This document shows, one piece after another, positions 42,550-51,477 of a DNA stretch of 64,000 nucleotides. Origin of the DNA: Kordiimonas laminariae. Lineage in GTDB: Bacteria > Pseudomonadota > Alphaproteobacteria > Sphingomonadales > Kordiimonadaceae. Position 1 is the first letter of the stretch. Each line of letters begins with the position of its first letter. The position numbers and the translations under genes were made by a program. The notes beneath the pieces were generated by a model. That model did no database searches, had not been told where the DNA came from, and saw only the letters and a program-made list of their open reading frames with translations. The stretch covers positions 62,001 through 126,000 of the forward strand of contig NZ_JAKQZA010000009.1 of the NCBI RefSeq assembly GCF_023008165.1, read 5' to 3'.

Positions 42550-45500
42550 TTATGCCACGGCTATCTGTGATAGCTTCTTGGTAAGTGCTGATACAGTTTT
42601 TAGCCGCAGCCCAATCTTATCCATTTTGCTGTAATATACCAGTTTATGGTCAGGCCTTACTTTCGCGGTGTTACCGGTGCCAGAGATAAATTGAATAAGC
42701 CCCGCAGGGTTGGCGAACTTGTCTTCCCTGAAGCTGATCACTACACCTTTTGGCCCAGCTTCAAGTTTTTCAATGCCAGCACGTTTTGAATGGCCTTTGA
42801 TAATCATAATATGCGCAAGTTGTTTTACTTCATTTGGCAACGGGCCGAAGCGGTCAATCAGTTCAGCACAGTAAGCGTCTATATCCTCGCGGCTATCAAG
42901 GTCAGCCAAGCGGCGGTAAAGGGCCATCCGCTGCGTAAGGTCGGGCACATAGCTTTCCGGGATCATCACGGTAGCGCCGAGATTAATGGTTGGTGACCAT
43001 TCTGTATCTTCAAATTCCTCGCCGCCACCAGCACGTGCTTCTGCAACAGCTTCTTCAAGCATTTTCTGGTAAAGTTCTACACCCACTTCTTTTACGTGGC
43101 CTGATTGCTGGTCCCCGAGCAAATTACCAGCACCGCGAATATCCATGTCATGGCTCGCGATGGTGAAACCAGCGCCAAGCGTATCAAGTGTAGAAAGTAC
43201 CTGAAGGCGCTTATCCGCACTATCAGTAAGCTTTCTGCCAGCTTTTGTGGTTAGGTACGCGTAAGCACGGGTTTTAGAGCGACCCACACGACCACGCAGT
43301 TGGTAAAGTTGTGCAAGACCAAACATGTCAGCACGGTGCACCACCATTGTATTGGCGGTAGGGATATCAATCCCGGATTCAATAATCGTAGTACTGAGAA
43401 GTACATCGTAACGCCCCTCATAGAAGGCAGTCATCACGTCCTCCATTGTGGAAGGTGTCATTTGCCCATGGGCAACGATGAACTTAATCTCCGGCACGTA
43501 ATCCCTAAGGAACTGTGCAATCTCTTCAAGGTCGCTGATACGCGGGCAGACATAGAAACTTTGTCCGCCTCGATAATGTTCCCTCAGAAGTGCTTCACGG
43601 ATTACGACCTGATCAAACGGTGTTACGAACGTACGAACAGCAAGGCGATCAACAGGTGGTGTGGCAATGATCGATAGATCGCGAATGCCAGACATCGCCA
43701 TTTGTAGCGTGCGTGGAATAGGAGTTGCGGTAAGCGTAAGCACATGTACGTTGGTTTTCAGCTCTTTGAGCTTTTCTTTGTGGCCCACCCCGAAATGCTG
43801 TTCTTCATCAACAATCAGAAGGCCGAGGTCTCGGAATTCAACGCCCTTTGCGAGAAGAGCATGGGTACCGATTACGATATCAATCGTGCCGTTCCGCATT
43901 TCATCTTTGGTCGCCTTTACATTTTTTGAACTAACAAGGCGCGAAAGCTGTCCGATGCGGATAGGAAGGCCTTTAAAGCGTTCTGTGAAATTCAGGAAAT
44001 GCTGGCGTGCGAGTAGGGTAGTTGGTGCAACCACAGCAACCTGGTGCCCGGCCATCACTGCAAGGAAGGCAGCCCTGAGAGCAATTTCCGTTTTGCCAAA
44101 GCCTACATCTCCACACACAAGGCGGTCCATTGGCCGGCCGGAGGCTAGATCAGCGGCGACATCACCAATGGCACGAAGCTGATCATCAGTTTCTGTATAT
44201 GGGAAGCGGGAACAGAATTCTTCGTAAATTCCCTCTGGTGTTGGAATACGCTGGCCTTCACGCATTTCCCGCTGCGCAGCAAGCTTAATGAGCTGCTCGG
44301 CTGCCAAACGGATGCGTTCCTTCATTTTGGCTTTGCGGGCCTGCCACGCTACACCGCCAAGCTTATCCAGTTGGCCACCAGATTCTTCGCTGCCGAAGCG
44401 GGAGAGAATTTCAATGTTTTCTACAGGTACATAAAGTTTGTCGCCACCATGATAGCTTAGAAGAAGGCAATCATGCGCTGCGCCAGAAACCTGAACTGTC
44501 TCTAGCCCCTCGAACTTACCAATACCGTGGCTTGTGTGAACTACAAGATCACCGGGGTTAAGGGCCGAAGCTTCTTTGAGGAAATTATCGGCGCGCTTGT
44601 TTTTTCGAGATTTACGAACAAGGCGGTCACCCAGTACATCCTGCTCGGAAATAATGGCAATATCACCGGTTTCAAAGCCCGTTTCGAGCGGTAGTACGGT
44701 AACAGCGATCCCCACTTTATTTGCAGTGCGAATATCTTCCCATGTGTCTGCGATGCCAACGGGGGATAGATCGTGGTCTTCAAGCACTGTTTTCATGCGG
44801 TCCGCGGAACCAGCTGAATAGCAGGCGAACACAACACGCTTGTCAGCTTTCCTAAGCTCTACAACGTGATCACGTACGGCATCATAAACGTTGATTTCTT
44901 TGTTGTTGCGCTCTGGGCCAAAGTTGCGGCCAGCCTTGGCGCTATAATCTACAACATCAATATTCTCTGGCTCAGTGAAAGGGGACAGACGACGAACGTT
45001 CTGTTCTTCCAGCGTGCTTTTCCATTCATCCTCGCTCAGGTAAAGGCTGATAACAGGAACAGGTTTATAGGGCGGTGTGGATGTATCCTTATTGCTTTGC
45101 TGGATTTCCCATGCTTCTTTCCGTGCGCCAAAATAATCTTCAAGAGCCGTAAAGCGTTCACCAGCGGCTTCATCCGCCTGGTGATCAAGGGATAGAACTG
45201 GATTATCAATATAATCAAACAAGGTTTCCATACCGTCATGAAAGAACGGTAACCAGTGTTCTGCGCCTTGGTGCTTGCGGCCTTCACTGATCGCTTCATA
45301 AAGCAGGTCTTCACCTTTGGCGGGGCCAAACGTGTTTACATAATTCCGGCGGAAGCGCGTGATGCCTTCTTCAGATAGGGAAAATTCGCTGGCAGGTTTC
45401 AGGTGCAAGATTTTTGATTTGCCTGTGGTGCGTTGATCAAGCGGGTCAAATCGGCGGATTGTATCCAGTTCATCCCCGAAGAAATCCAGCCTGATTGGTT

Positions 45501-46044
45501 CTTTGTATGCCGGCGGATAAATATCAATCAAACCGCCGCGCACAGCAAATTCACCCGGTTCCATCACCTGGCTTGAACGATTATAGCCGTTTGATGCCAG
45601 AAAATCTGTGAGCGCGGCCATATCAACCGTATCGCCCGGTTCTGCATGGAAGGTAGCTTCCTTCACCGCCTTCATCGGTGCAACACGCTGAAGGATGGCA
45701 TTCACGGTAGTTAGAACAAGCCTTGGCGCTTTTAGCCGTTTCACTGAAAGGCGCGAAAGTGCCGCCATACGCTTGGAAACAATATCAGGCTGCGGGCTTA
45801 CCCGGTCATAAGGCAAACAATCCCATGCTGGAAAATCTATAACATCAAGAGAAGGGGTAAAGAACTTTACAGCGCCCTTGAGGTTCGCAAGCCTGCTGTC
45901 ATCCCGCGCAATATGCAGGAGAGGGCGTTTGCTATCTGCAAAAGCACGCTCACAGACGGTGGCAAGCAGCATGGCGTCATAGCCGCTTGGCACGCTAGAA
46001 GCTGTTAAAGGTAAATCTTCGCTGACAAATTTATCGAAAAGCAT
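42550..46044 (-). CDS. mfd: Transcription-repair coupling factor
   Basis: Mfd displaces RNA polymerase stalled at DNA lesions and recruits UvrA. The 1164-residue protein has UvrB-like N-terminal domains, the CarD-like RNA-polymerase-interacting domain (LNPGDLVVHTSHGIGKFEGL near residue 490), helicase core Walker A GDVGFGKTEIALRAA near 650, VDEEQHFG near 747, TATPIPRTLQMA near 777, QLRGRVGRSKTRAYAY near 925, and a C-terminal TRCF domain. Full length. It is one of the trio mfd, sdhE, recG that sits together in many alphaproteobacteria. Confidence 0.98.
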   Translation of the reverse strand: MLFDKFVSEDLPLTASSVPSGYDAMLLATVCERAFADSKRPLLHIARDDSRLANLKGAVKFFTPSLDVIDFPAWDCLPYDRVSPQPDIVSKRMAALSRLSVKRLKAPRLVLTTVNAILQRVAPMKAVKEATFHAEPGDTVDMAALTDFLASNGYNRSSQVMEPGEFAVRGGLIDIYPPAYKEPIRLDFFGDELDTIRRFDPLDQRTTGKSKILHLKPASEFSLSEEGITRFRRNYVNTFGPAKGEDLLYEAISEGRKHQGAEHWLPFFHDGMETLFDYIDNPVLSLDHQADEAAGERFTALEDYFGARKEAWEIQQSNKDTSTPPYKPVPVISLYLSEDEWKSTLEEQNVRRLSPFTEPENIDVVDYSAKAGRNFGPERNNKEINVYDAVRDHVVELRKADKRVVFACYSAGSADRMKTVLEDHDLSPVGIADTWEDIRTANKVGIAVTVLPLETGFETGDIAIISEQDVLGDRLVRKSRKNKRADNFLKEASALNPGDLVVHTSHGIGKFEGLETVQVSGAAHDCLLLSYHGGDKLYVPVENIEILSRFGSEESGGQLDKLGGVAWQARKAKMKERIRLAAEQLIKLAAQREMREGQRIPTPEGIYEEFCSRFPYTETDDQLRAIGDVAADLASGRPMDRLVCGDVGFGKTEIALRAAFLAVMAGHQVAVVAPTTLLARQHFLNFTERFKGLPIRIGQLSRLVSSKNVKATKDEMRNGTIDIVIGTHALLAKGVEFRDLGLLIVDEEQHFGVGHKEKLKELKTNVHVLTLTATPIPRTLQMAMSGIRDLSIIATPPVDRLAVRTFVTPFDQVVIREALLREHYRGGQSFYVCPRISDLEEIAQFLRDYVPEIKFIVAHGQMTPSTMEDVMTAFYEGRYDVLLSTTIIESGIDIPTANTMVVHRADMFGLAQLYQLRGRVGRSKTRAYAYLTTKAGRKLTDSADKRLQVLSTLDTLGAGFTIASHDMDIRGAGNLLGDQQSGHVKEVGVELYQKMLEEAVAEARAGGGEEFEDTEWSPTINLGATVMIPESYVPDLTQRMALYRRLADLDSREDIDAYCAELIDRFGPLPNEVKQLAHIMIIKGHSKRAGIEKLEAGPKGVVISFREDKFANPAGLIQFISGTGNTAKVRPDHKLVYYSKMDKIGLRLKTVSALTKKLSQIAVA

Positions 46045-46078
46045 GGTTTGTTATTATTCTTAAAGAAAAGGGAAGTGC

Positions 46079-46381
46079 TTATTTGGCTTTCAAGGTCATA
46101 AAATCAAGCTTCTGAATGCGAGCTATCATTTCATCATCGAATTTTTCAGGCACATTTTCACCATTTGTAACCCAACCAAGGATTTCCTGATCATTTTCCT
46201 CAAACAAACTTTCGAACCAAATGATATCCTCAAGCGTGAAATCCTTAATGTTGGCTTCCACGAAATTCCCAAAAATCAGATCAAGCTCTTTGATGCCGCG
46301 GTGCCACGCCCGGAATAAAAGGCGGCGCTTGCGGTCTTCAAGGTTGATTTCCTTGTGTGGGTTATATGTCAGATCAGTCAT
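46079..46381 (-). CDS. sdhE: FAD assembly factor SdhE (succinate dehydrogenase assembly factor 2)
   Basis: Helps attach FAD covalently to the SdhA flavoprotein. The 100-residue protein shows the family pattern RKRRLLFRAWHRGIKELDLI, including RGxxE, then FEENDQEILGWVTNGE. The start at 46381 (MTDLTYNP) is preferred over a longer in-frame reading of 115 residues that has an atypical N-terminus. It lies 34 bases upstream of mfd and is divergent from recG, in the usual alphaproteobacterial arrangement. Confidence 0.93.
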   Translation of the reverse strand: MTDLTYNPHKEINLEDRKRRLLFRAWHRGIKELDLIFGNFVEANIKDFTLEDIIWFESLFEENDQEILGWVTNGENVPEKFDDEMIARIQKLDFMTLKAK

Positions 46382-46478
46382 TTTTACTTGGCCCTTAAAG
46401 CTACCCATTGGCGGGGCGCACACCATAAGCTATGGTCACACATCATTAAAGGGGATTCTTCGAAGTTGATGAGGGTTT

Positions 46479-48563
46479 ATGCGTCCTGCACTGTTAAATG
46501 AGTATTTTGCGGATATAGAACGTTTGCCGGGAATTGGGCCGCGCAGCAAGCTGGCGTTTGAACGGTTAGCAGGCGGGCGCACTGTTGACCTCCTGTTTCA
46601 TATGCCTTCTGGCCTTGTTGACAGGCAGTATCGGCCCAAAGTGGCAGAAGCTGCACCGGGTTCCCTTGTTACACTTGAGGTAACGGTTCATGAACACAGG
46701 CCCGGGCCAAACCGCAGGGTGCCATACCGCGTAGTGTGTAGTGATGATACGGCAGAGCTAACGCTCGTGTTCTTTAATCCGCGCGCCGATTGGCTGAAGA
46801 AACAATTGCCTGAAGGTGAGAAACGGATCATCAGCGGCAAGCTGGAGCATTATAACGGCAAAGCACAAATCACCCATCCAGATTATATGGTAGACCCGAA
46901 CAGCCCAGATGATATGCCGCTTCTAGAAACTATTTATCCGCTTACGGCAGGCGTTTCAGGGAAAGTGCTAAGGAAAGCGATCGGGGGTGCGGTGGCAAGC
47001 GTGCCTGAACTTCCTGAATGGCATGATGAAAGCCTTATGAAGCGTGAAGACTGGCCTGATTTTATGACGGCGCTTGAGCGTATGCACAAGCCCGAACACG
47101 CAGATGATTTGGAACCATCCAGTGATTTTAAGCGCCGTTTGGCGGCAGATGAACTGCTCGCTACCCAGCTTGCGCTTGCCATTGTGCGGGAACGTACCCG
47201 CAAGAAACGAGGCCGTGTGCTGAAGGGCGATGGTAGCATCCGTAAGAAACTGTTTGATGTTCTGCCGTATGAACTAACGGGGGACCAGCAAAAAGCCCTG
47301 TCTGAGATTATCCATGATCTGGAAAGTGAACGTGCCATGCTTCGGCTCGTGCAGGGGGATGTTGGTAGCGGCAAAACCATTGTGGCGCTACTTGCGATGG
47401 CTGCTGCCACTGAAGCGGGTGTGCAGTCTGCCATTTTGGCACCAACAGAAATCCTCGCGAACCAGCACTTGGAAACCATCAGTGAGTTCGCCGATAAAGT
47501 TGGGCTTAAAATCGCATTGCTTACGGGGCGGGTGAAAGGCAAACCGAGAAAAGCACTTCTCGAAGCGCTTGCGAATGGGGAGATTGATATCCTTATCGGC
47601 ACCCATGCTATCATTCAGGATGATGTGGCGTTTAAGGATTTGGGGCTCGCAATCATTGACGAGCAGCACAGGTTTGGTGTGCAGCAGCGTCTTGCCTTAG
47701 CGGCCAAAGCAGAGCGCGGGGTTGATGTGCTGGGTATGACGGCAACCCCAATTCCCCGCACACTTACGCTTACCGCTTATGGCGATATGGATACTTCGCT
47801 TATACGAGAAAAACCGCCGGGCCGTTTGCCTGTAGACACTCGAGTTGTTTCCCTTGACCGTATCGGTGACGTGGTCGCAGGTATTCAGCGTGCGGTGGCA
47901 AGTGGTGCGCGCGCATACTGGGTGTGCCCGCTTGTGGAAGAAAGCGAACAGCTTGATCTGGCTGCCGCGGAAGATCGCTTTGAAAGCCTTAAACAGATGT
48001 TTGGGGAGCGTGTTGGCCTTGTGCACGGTAAAATGAAGGGTGCAGAAAAAGATGAGGTTATGGGCCGCTTCCAGCGTGGTGAACTAACTGTACTGGTTTC
48101 CACCACCGTAATTGAAGTGGGCGTGAATGTGCCTGAAGCCACTATTATGGTAATTGAGCACGCGGAACGTTTTGGCCTTGCCCAGCTTCACCAGCTTCGT
48201 GGTCGCGTGGGGCGTGGTAGCGGTAAATCAAGCTGTATCCTGCTGCGGACGAACCAGATTGGTGAAGTGGCAAGCAGCCGCTTGCGGATCATGCGCGAAA
48301 CCGAAGATGGTTTCCTGATCGCGGAAGAGGATTTGAAATTGCGTGGTGGCGGAGAAATCCTTGGTACCAAACAGAGCGGCCTGCCAGAATTTAAAATGGT
48401 GGATTTCACTGAGCATGCAGATTTGATTGAACTGGCCCGGGATGACGCGCGCTTGATCATCAACAAAGACCCTGAGCTTAAAGGTAAACGCAGTGATGCA
48501 CTCAGACATCTTCTGTATCTCTTTGAGCGTGATGAAGGTGTACGCTTGATGGGGTCGGGGTGA
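46479..48563 (+). CDS. recG: ATP-dependent DNA helicase RecG
   Basis: RecG reverses stalled forks and unwinds branched DNA. The 694-residue protein has the wedge/OB domain (YRPKVAEAAPGSLVTLEVTV, GPNRRVPYRVVCSD), Walker A GDVGSGKT near residue 293, IIDEQHRFG near 393, TATPIPRTLTLTAYGD near 419 and QLRGRVGRGSGKSSC near 571, and a C-terminal brace. A full-length member. It is divergent from sdhE. The CPBP gene follows after 3 bases, so the two are probably co-transcribed. Confidence 0.97.
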   Translation: MRPALLNEYFADIERLPGIGPRSKLAFERLAGGRTVDLLFHMPSGLVDRQYRPKVAEAAPGSLVTLEVTVHEHRPGPNRRVPYRVVCSDDTAELTLVFFNPRADWLKKQLPEGEKRIISGKLEHYNGKAQITHPDYMVDPNSPDDMPLLETIYPLTAGVSGKVLRKAIGGAVASVPELPEWHDESLMKREDWPDFMTALERMHKPEHADDLEPSSDFKRRLAADELLATQLALAIVRERTRKKRGRVLKGDGSIRKKLFDVLPYELTGDQQKALSEIIHDLESERAMLRLVQGDVGSGKTIVALLAMAAATEAGVQSAILAPTEILANQHLETISEFADKVGLKIALLTGRVKGKPRKALLEALANGEIDILIGTHAIIQDDVAFKDLGLAIIDEQHRFGVQQRLALAAKAERGVDVLGMTATPIPRTLTLTAYGDMDTSLIREKPPGRLPVDTRVVSLDRIGDVVAGIQRAVASGARAYWVCPLVEESEQLDLAAAEDRFESLKQMFGERVGLVHGKMKGAEKDEVMGRFQRGELTVLVSTTVIEVGVNVPEATIMVIEHAERFGLAQLHQLRGRVGRGSGKSSCILLRTNQIGEVASSRLRIMRETEDGFLIAEEDLKLRGGGEILGTKQSGLPEFKMVDFTEHADLIELARDDARLIINKDPELKGKRSDALRHLLYLFERDEGVRLMGSG

Positions 48564-48566
48564 TAC

Positions 48567-49280
48567 ATGATTGGCATTATTATTGGTTTATTGCTTTCAT
48601 GGGGGCTATTGAAATGGCTCACTAACGGTGGGGTAAAGCAGCTTTTTGAAGGTGGGTGGTTACGCAGCACCAGGCTGCTGTTTACAGGGGTTGCTTTCGG
48701 TTTATTAGTTTCTACGATAGCGGCTGCAATACGGTTATGGTTGGTTGGAAGTGTTCTCTCTTTAAACCCTGATGTATCGAGCTGGTTATTGCTGGAAGGT
48801 TTATCGTTTGTTGTAAAGTCCGTCGCTTATGAAGAGCTATTATTTCGCGGAGCAATTTTCTTAATTGTTATGCAAAGGTTTGGCGCTTGGCCTGCATTAT
48901 TTACTTCTTCTGTATTATTCGGGATATATCACTGGTTTACAATGGGGATTGTAGGGCAGATCATTCCGATGATAGCCATATTTTTAATGACAGGATTTAT
49001 GGGGGCAGTTTGGGCATATGCGTTTGTTAAGTGCAAAAACATTCTGTTACCCATTGGGCTTCATATTGGCGCAAATTTAGTAAGCGTGGTTATTTTATCG
49101 TCTAGTGCACTTGGAGCCCAGCTCTTCATAGAAAACCAAGGGATGCCGCTCTTTGAATATGCTTGGGTGGTGACGCTGTTGATTAGTTTATTTCTTGTAC
49201 AGCTATTGACCTTATTCTTCGTCAAAATAAGTCATTCAAGGAATTTGTTTAGTGTAAATGGCGATGAAGTGACGAGGTAA
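48567..49280 (+). CDS. CPBP family intramembrane metalloprotease
   Basis: A 237-residue membrane protein with about seven hydrophobic segments and the motifs YEELLFRGAIF (EExxxR) near residue 92, FGIYHWFTM near 125, and LPIGLHIGANL near 166. Third CPBP protein in the window. It lies 3 bases after recG and 4 before the carboxyltransferase gene, so transcription is likely shared, though the functions appear unrelated. Base composition is more A+T-rich than recG. The substrate is unknown. Confidence 0.87.
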   Translation: MIGIIIGLLLSWGLLKWLTNGGVKQLFEGGWLRSTRLLFTGVAFGLLVSTIAAAIRLWLVGSVLSLNPDVSSWLLLEGLSFVVKSVAYEELLFRGAIFLIVMQRFGAWPALFTSSVLFGIYHWFTMGIVGQIIPMIAIFLMTGFMGAVWAYAFVKCKNILLPIGLHIGANLVSVVILSSSALGAQLFIENQGMPLFEYAWVVTLLISLFLVQLLTLFFVKISHSRNLFSVNGDEVTR

Positions 49281-49284
49281 TTCT

Positions 49285-50805
49285 ATGGCGTGGGACAAAG
49301 AGCTGGCTGAAAAGCGAAAGCGCGAAGAATTAGCGGAAAAAATGGGCGGGGAAGAAAAAGTTGCTCGCCAGCATGCGCGCGGCAAGCTTGATGTGCGTGA
49401 ACGCCTGCGCTTGATGGCAGATCCTGGTAGTTTTCGTGAAATTGGTAAGCTTGCAGGGAAGGGGCATTATGGTGCTGATGGTGATTTGGAAGATTTTACC
49501 CCTGCTAATTTCCTGTTTGGTAAAGCAAAAGTAGAAGGCAGGCACACGGTGTTGGCAGCCGATGACTTCACTGTGCGCGGGGGTGCGGCTGATGCTGCAA
49601 TCTGGCGTAAGGCTATGCTGGCCGAGCAAATGGCGCACGAATGGAAGCTCCCGCTTATCAGATTGATTGACGGCACCGGTGGTGGTGGCTCTGTGAAAAT
49701 GCTCGAAGATATGGGCCTTACGTATGTGCCGTATTTACCGGGTTGGGAACATGTGGTGAAAAACCTGGATACAGTGCCTGTGGTATCCTTGGCGCTGGGT
49801 TCTGTTGCAGGCCTTGGTGCTGCACGCGTTGTAGCTAGCCACTATAGTGTAATGGTGCGCGGCATGAGCCATATGTTTACCGCTGGTCCCGCGGTTGTAG
49901 CCGCCATTGGTGAAAATCACGATAAAGAAGCGCTTGGTGGTGCTGATATTCACGCTCGTAACGGCGCGGTGGATGATGTGGTTGAAAGCGAGAAAGATGC
50001 GTTCGTGGCAGCTCGCAAGTTCCTTTCTTATTTACCGCAAACAGCAGGCAGGCCTGCGCTGCGCGGTGATACATCAGATGGGGTAGAACGCCGTGATGAA
50101 GCACTCCTTGATGCGGTACCGGAAGACAGGCGCGCCGCATACAGTATGCGTAAAATCCTCGAAAGTGTATTTGACCGGGAAAGTGTGTTTGAAATTGGCA
50201 AAATGTGGGGGCAATCAGCCATCACAGCGCTTGCACGGCTGGATGGCTGGCCTGTTGCAGTCCTCGCTTCCAACCCATCTTTTATGGGCGGCAGTTGGTC
50301 AGCGGATGCTGCGCGCAAGATTGAACGTTTTGTAAAACTTGCCAACACTTTCGGCCTGCCTGTTGTGCATCTGGTGGATAACCCCGGCTTTATGATCGGC
50401 CTAGAGGCTGAGAAAGCGGCAACTATCCGCCACGGCGTTGATGCACTGAACGGTATTTATAACTCGAAAGTGCCTTGGGCGACGGTGATTATCAGAAAAG
50501 CATACGGCGTTGCAGGCGCAGCTATGAACAACCATACTGATTTTCAATATAGGTTCGCGTGGCCATCAGGTGATTGGGGTAGCTTGCCGCTCGAAGGTGG
50601 TATCGAAGTGGCTTATAAATCGGAGCTTGAGAAAGCAGAAGATCCAGCAGCGCATTTGGCAGCGATCAAAGAACGTCTTGATAAGGTACGCAGCCCGTTC
50701 AGAACTGCAGAAGCCTTTATGGTCGAGGATGTAATCGACCCGCGCGAGACAAGACCACTGTTATGTGAATTCGCCAATCTCGCACAGGAACGTATGTTTG
50801 AGTGA
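49285..50805 (+). CDS. Acyl-CoA carboxyltransferase beta subunit family protein
   Basis: A 506-residue crotonase-fold carboxyltransferase related to propionyl-, methylmalonyl- and other acyl-CoA carboxylase beta subunits. Characteristic features: ARGKLDVRERL near residue 31, the acyl-CoA-binding loop GTGGGGSVKML near 133, GSVAGLGAARVVASHYSVMV near 172, and the C-terminal VDNPGFMIG and AYGVAGAAMNN. These enzymes work with a biotin-carboxylase alpha subunit, of which no copy is adjacent. It may pair with an alpha subunit elsewhere or be a decarboxylase-like relative. Confidence 0.9.
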   Translation: MAWDKELAEKRKREELAEKMGGEEKVARQHARGKLDVRERLRLMADPGSFREIGKLAGKGHYGADGDLEDFTPANFLFGKAKVEGRHTVLAADDFTVRGGAADAAIWRKAMLAEQMAHEWKLPLIRLIDGTGGGGSVKMLEDMGLTYVPYLPGWEHVVKNLDTVPVVSLALGSVAGLGAARVVASHYSVMVRGMSHMFTAGPAVVAAIGENHDKEALGGADIHARNGAVDDVVESEKDAFVAARKFLSYLPQTAGRPALRGDTSDGVERRDEALLDAVPEDRRAAYSMRKILESVFDRESVFEIGKMWGQSAITALARLDGWPVAVLASNPSFMGGSWSADAARKIERFVKLANTFGLPVVHLVDNPGFMIGLEAEKAATIRHGVDALNGIYNSKVPWATVIIRKAYGVAGAAMNNHTDFQYRFAWPSGDWGSLPLEGGIEVAYKSELEKAEDPAAHLAAIKERLDKVRSPFRTAEAFMVEDVIDPRETRPLLCEFANLAQERMFE

Positions 50806-50865
50806 TTTACGTAAAAGTGAGGCTAGTACAAAGAAGGTCATGTAAAAGCTTATTTTTAATTCCAA

Positions 50866-51477
50866 TTATATTGATGCATTGTTAGATGGATTATTTTCAA
50901 GCCATTGAGCGACTATTTTAATAATGTGTTCTATGATTTGCTGTTTTGTTTTAGATTTTGATAAATGAGTGTAACAAATGGTTGGCAATCCATTGCAGCA
51001 ATCTGAAATTTCGTGCGACCAAGCAAATAGAGTTTCTAATTCATAATTGTTAATTTTAAGTTGTTCTACAGACTGCACTTTTTCAAGTATAGGATAATAA
51101 AGTTCATATTGGATGTAATCTATTCCAACCTCAGGATCTATTTCTCTAGAGATGATCATTTCTAAAATTTTGCGAAGGAGAAAATCCGCAGCGGTTATTT
51201 TAGTGTATTTAGGTGCACCATGTTTACTTAAAAAATTACTGAATTTGGGCTTAATATCTGAATGGTCTTGGCCCATTAGGTCATATATTTCGGCTAATTC
51301 TTCCTCAAAGGAGCCGCTGTTTAAATAGTCGTTGGCGAATTGAACCATTTGATCTGACGTAACTTGATCAAGTTCAATTAAAGCTGAGAGCTCTTCATAT
51401 GAAAAAACTCTGAGGTCATAGACCCCTCCATAACCTTTGAGATAAAATTCGGTTGGTTTATCCAATTTTCTTCTCAT
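50866..51477 (-). CDS. Unrecognised helical protein, AT-rich gene
   Basis: I do not recognise this 203-residue protein. It starts RRKLDKPTEFYLKGYGG, continues YDLRVFSYEELSALIELDQV and SGSFEEELAEIYDLM, and ends with helices such as QQIIEHIIKIVAQWLENN. No signal peptide, membrane segment or catalytic motif is visible; acidic and helix-rich composition is reminiscent of immunity-type proteins, but that is only an impression. Its start, possibly ATG 51477, overlaps the ceramide-synthase 3' end by 20 bases and has no ribosome site. Base composition is clearly more A+T-rich than its neighbours, suggesting recent acquisition. Confidence 0.6.
   Translation of the reverse strand: MRRKLDKPTEFYLKGYGGVYDLRVFSYEELSALIELDQVTSDQMVQFANDYLNSGSFEEELAEIYDLMGQDHSDIKPKFSNFLSKHGAPKYTKITAADFLLRKILEMIISREIDPEVGIDYIQYELYYPILEKVQSVEQLKINNYELETLFAWSHEISDCCNGLPTICYTHLSKSKTKQQIIEHIIKIVAQWLENNPSNNASI

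Noticed and set aside
46934-47614. 226-codon reverse frame inside recG
   Set aside because: Ser/Arg-rich antisense translation of conserved helicase motifs; an artefact of codon use.
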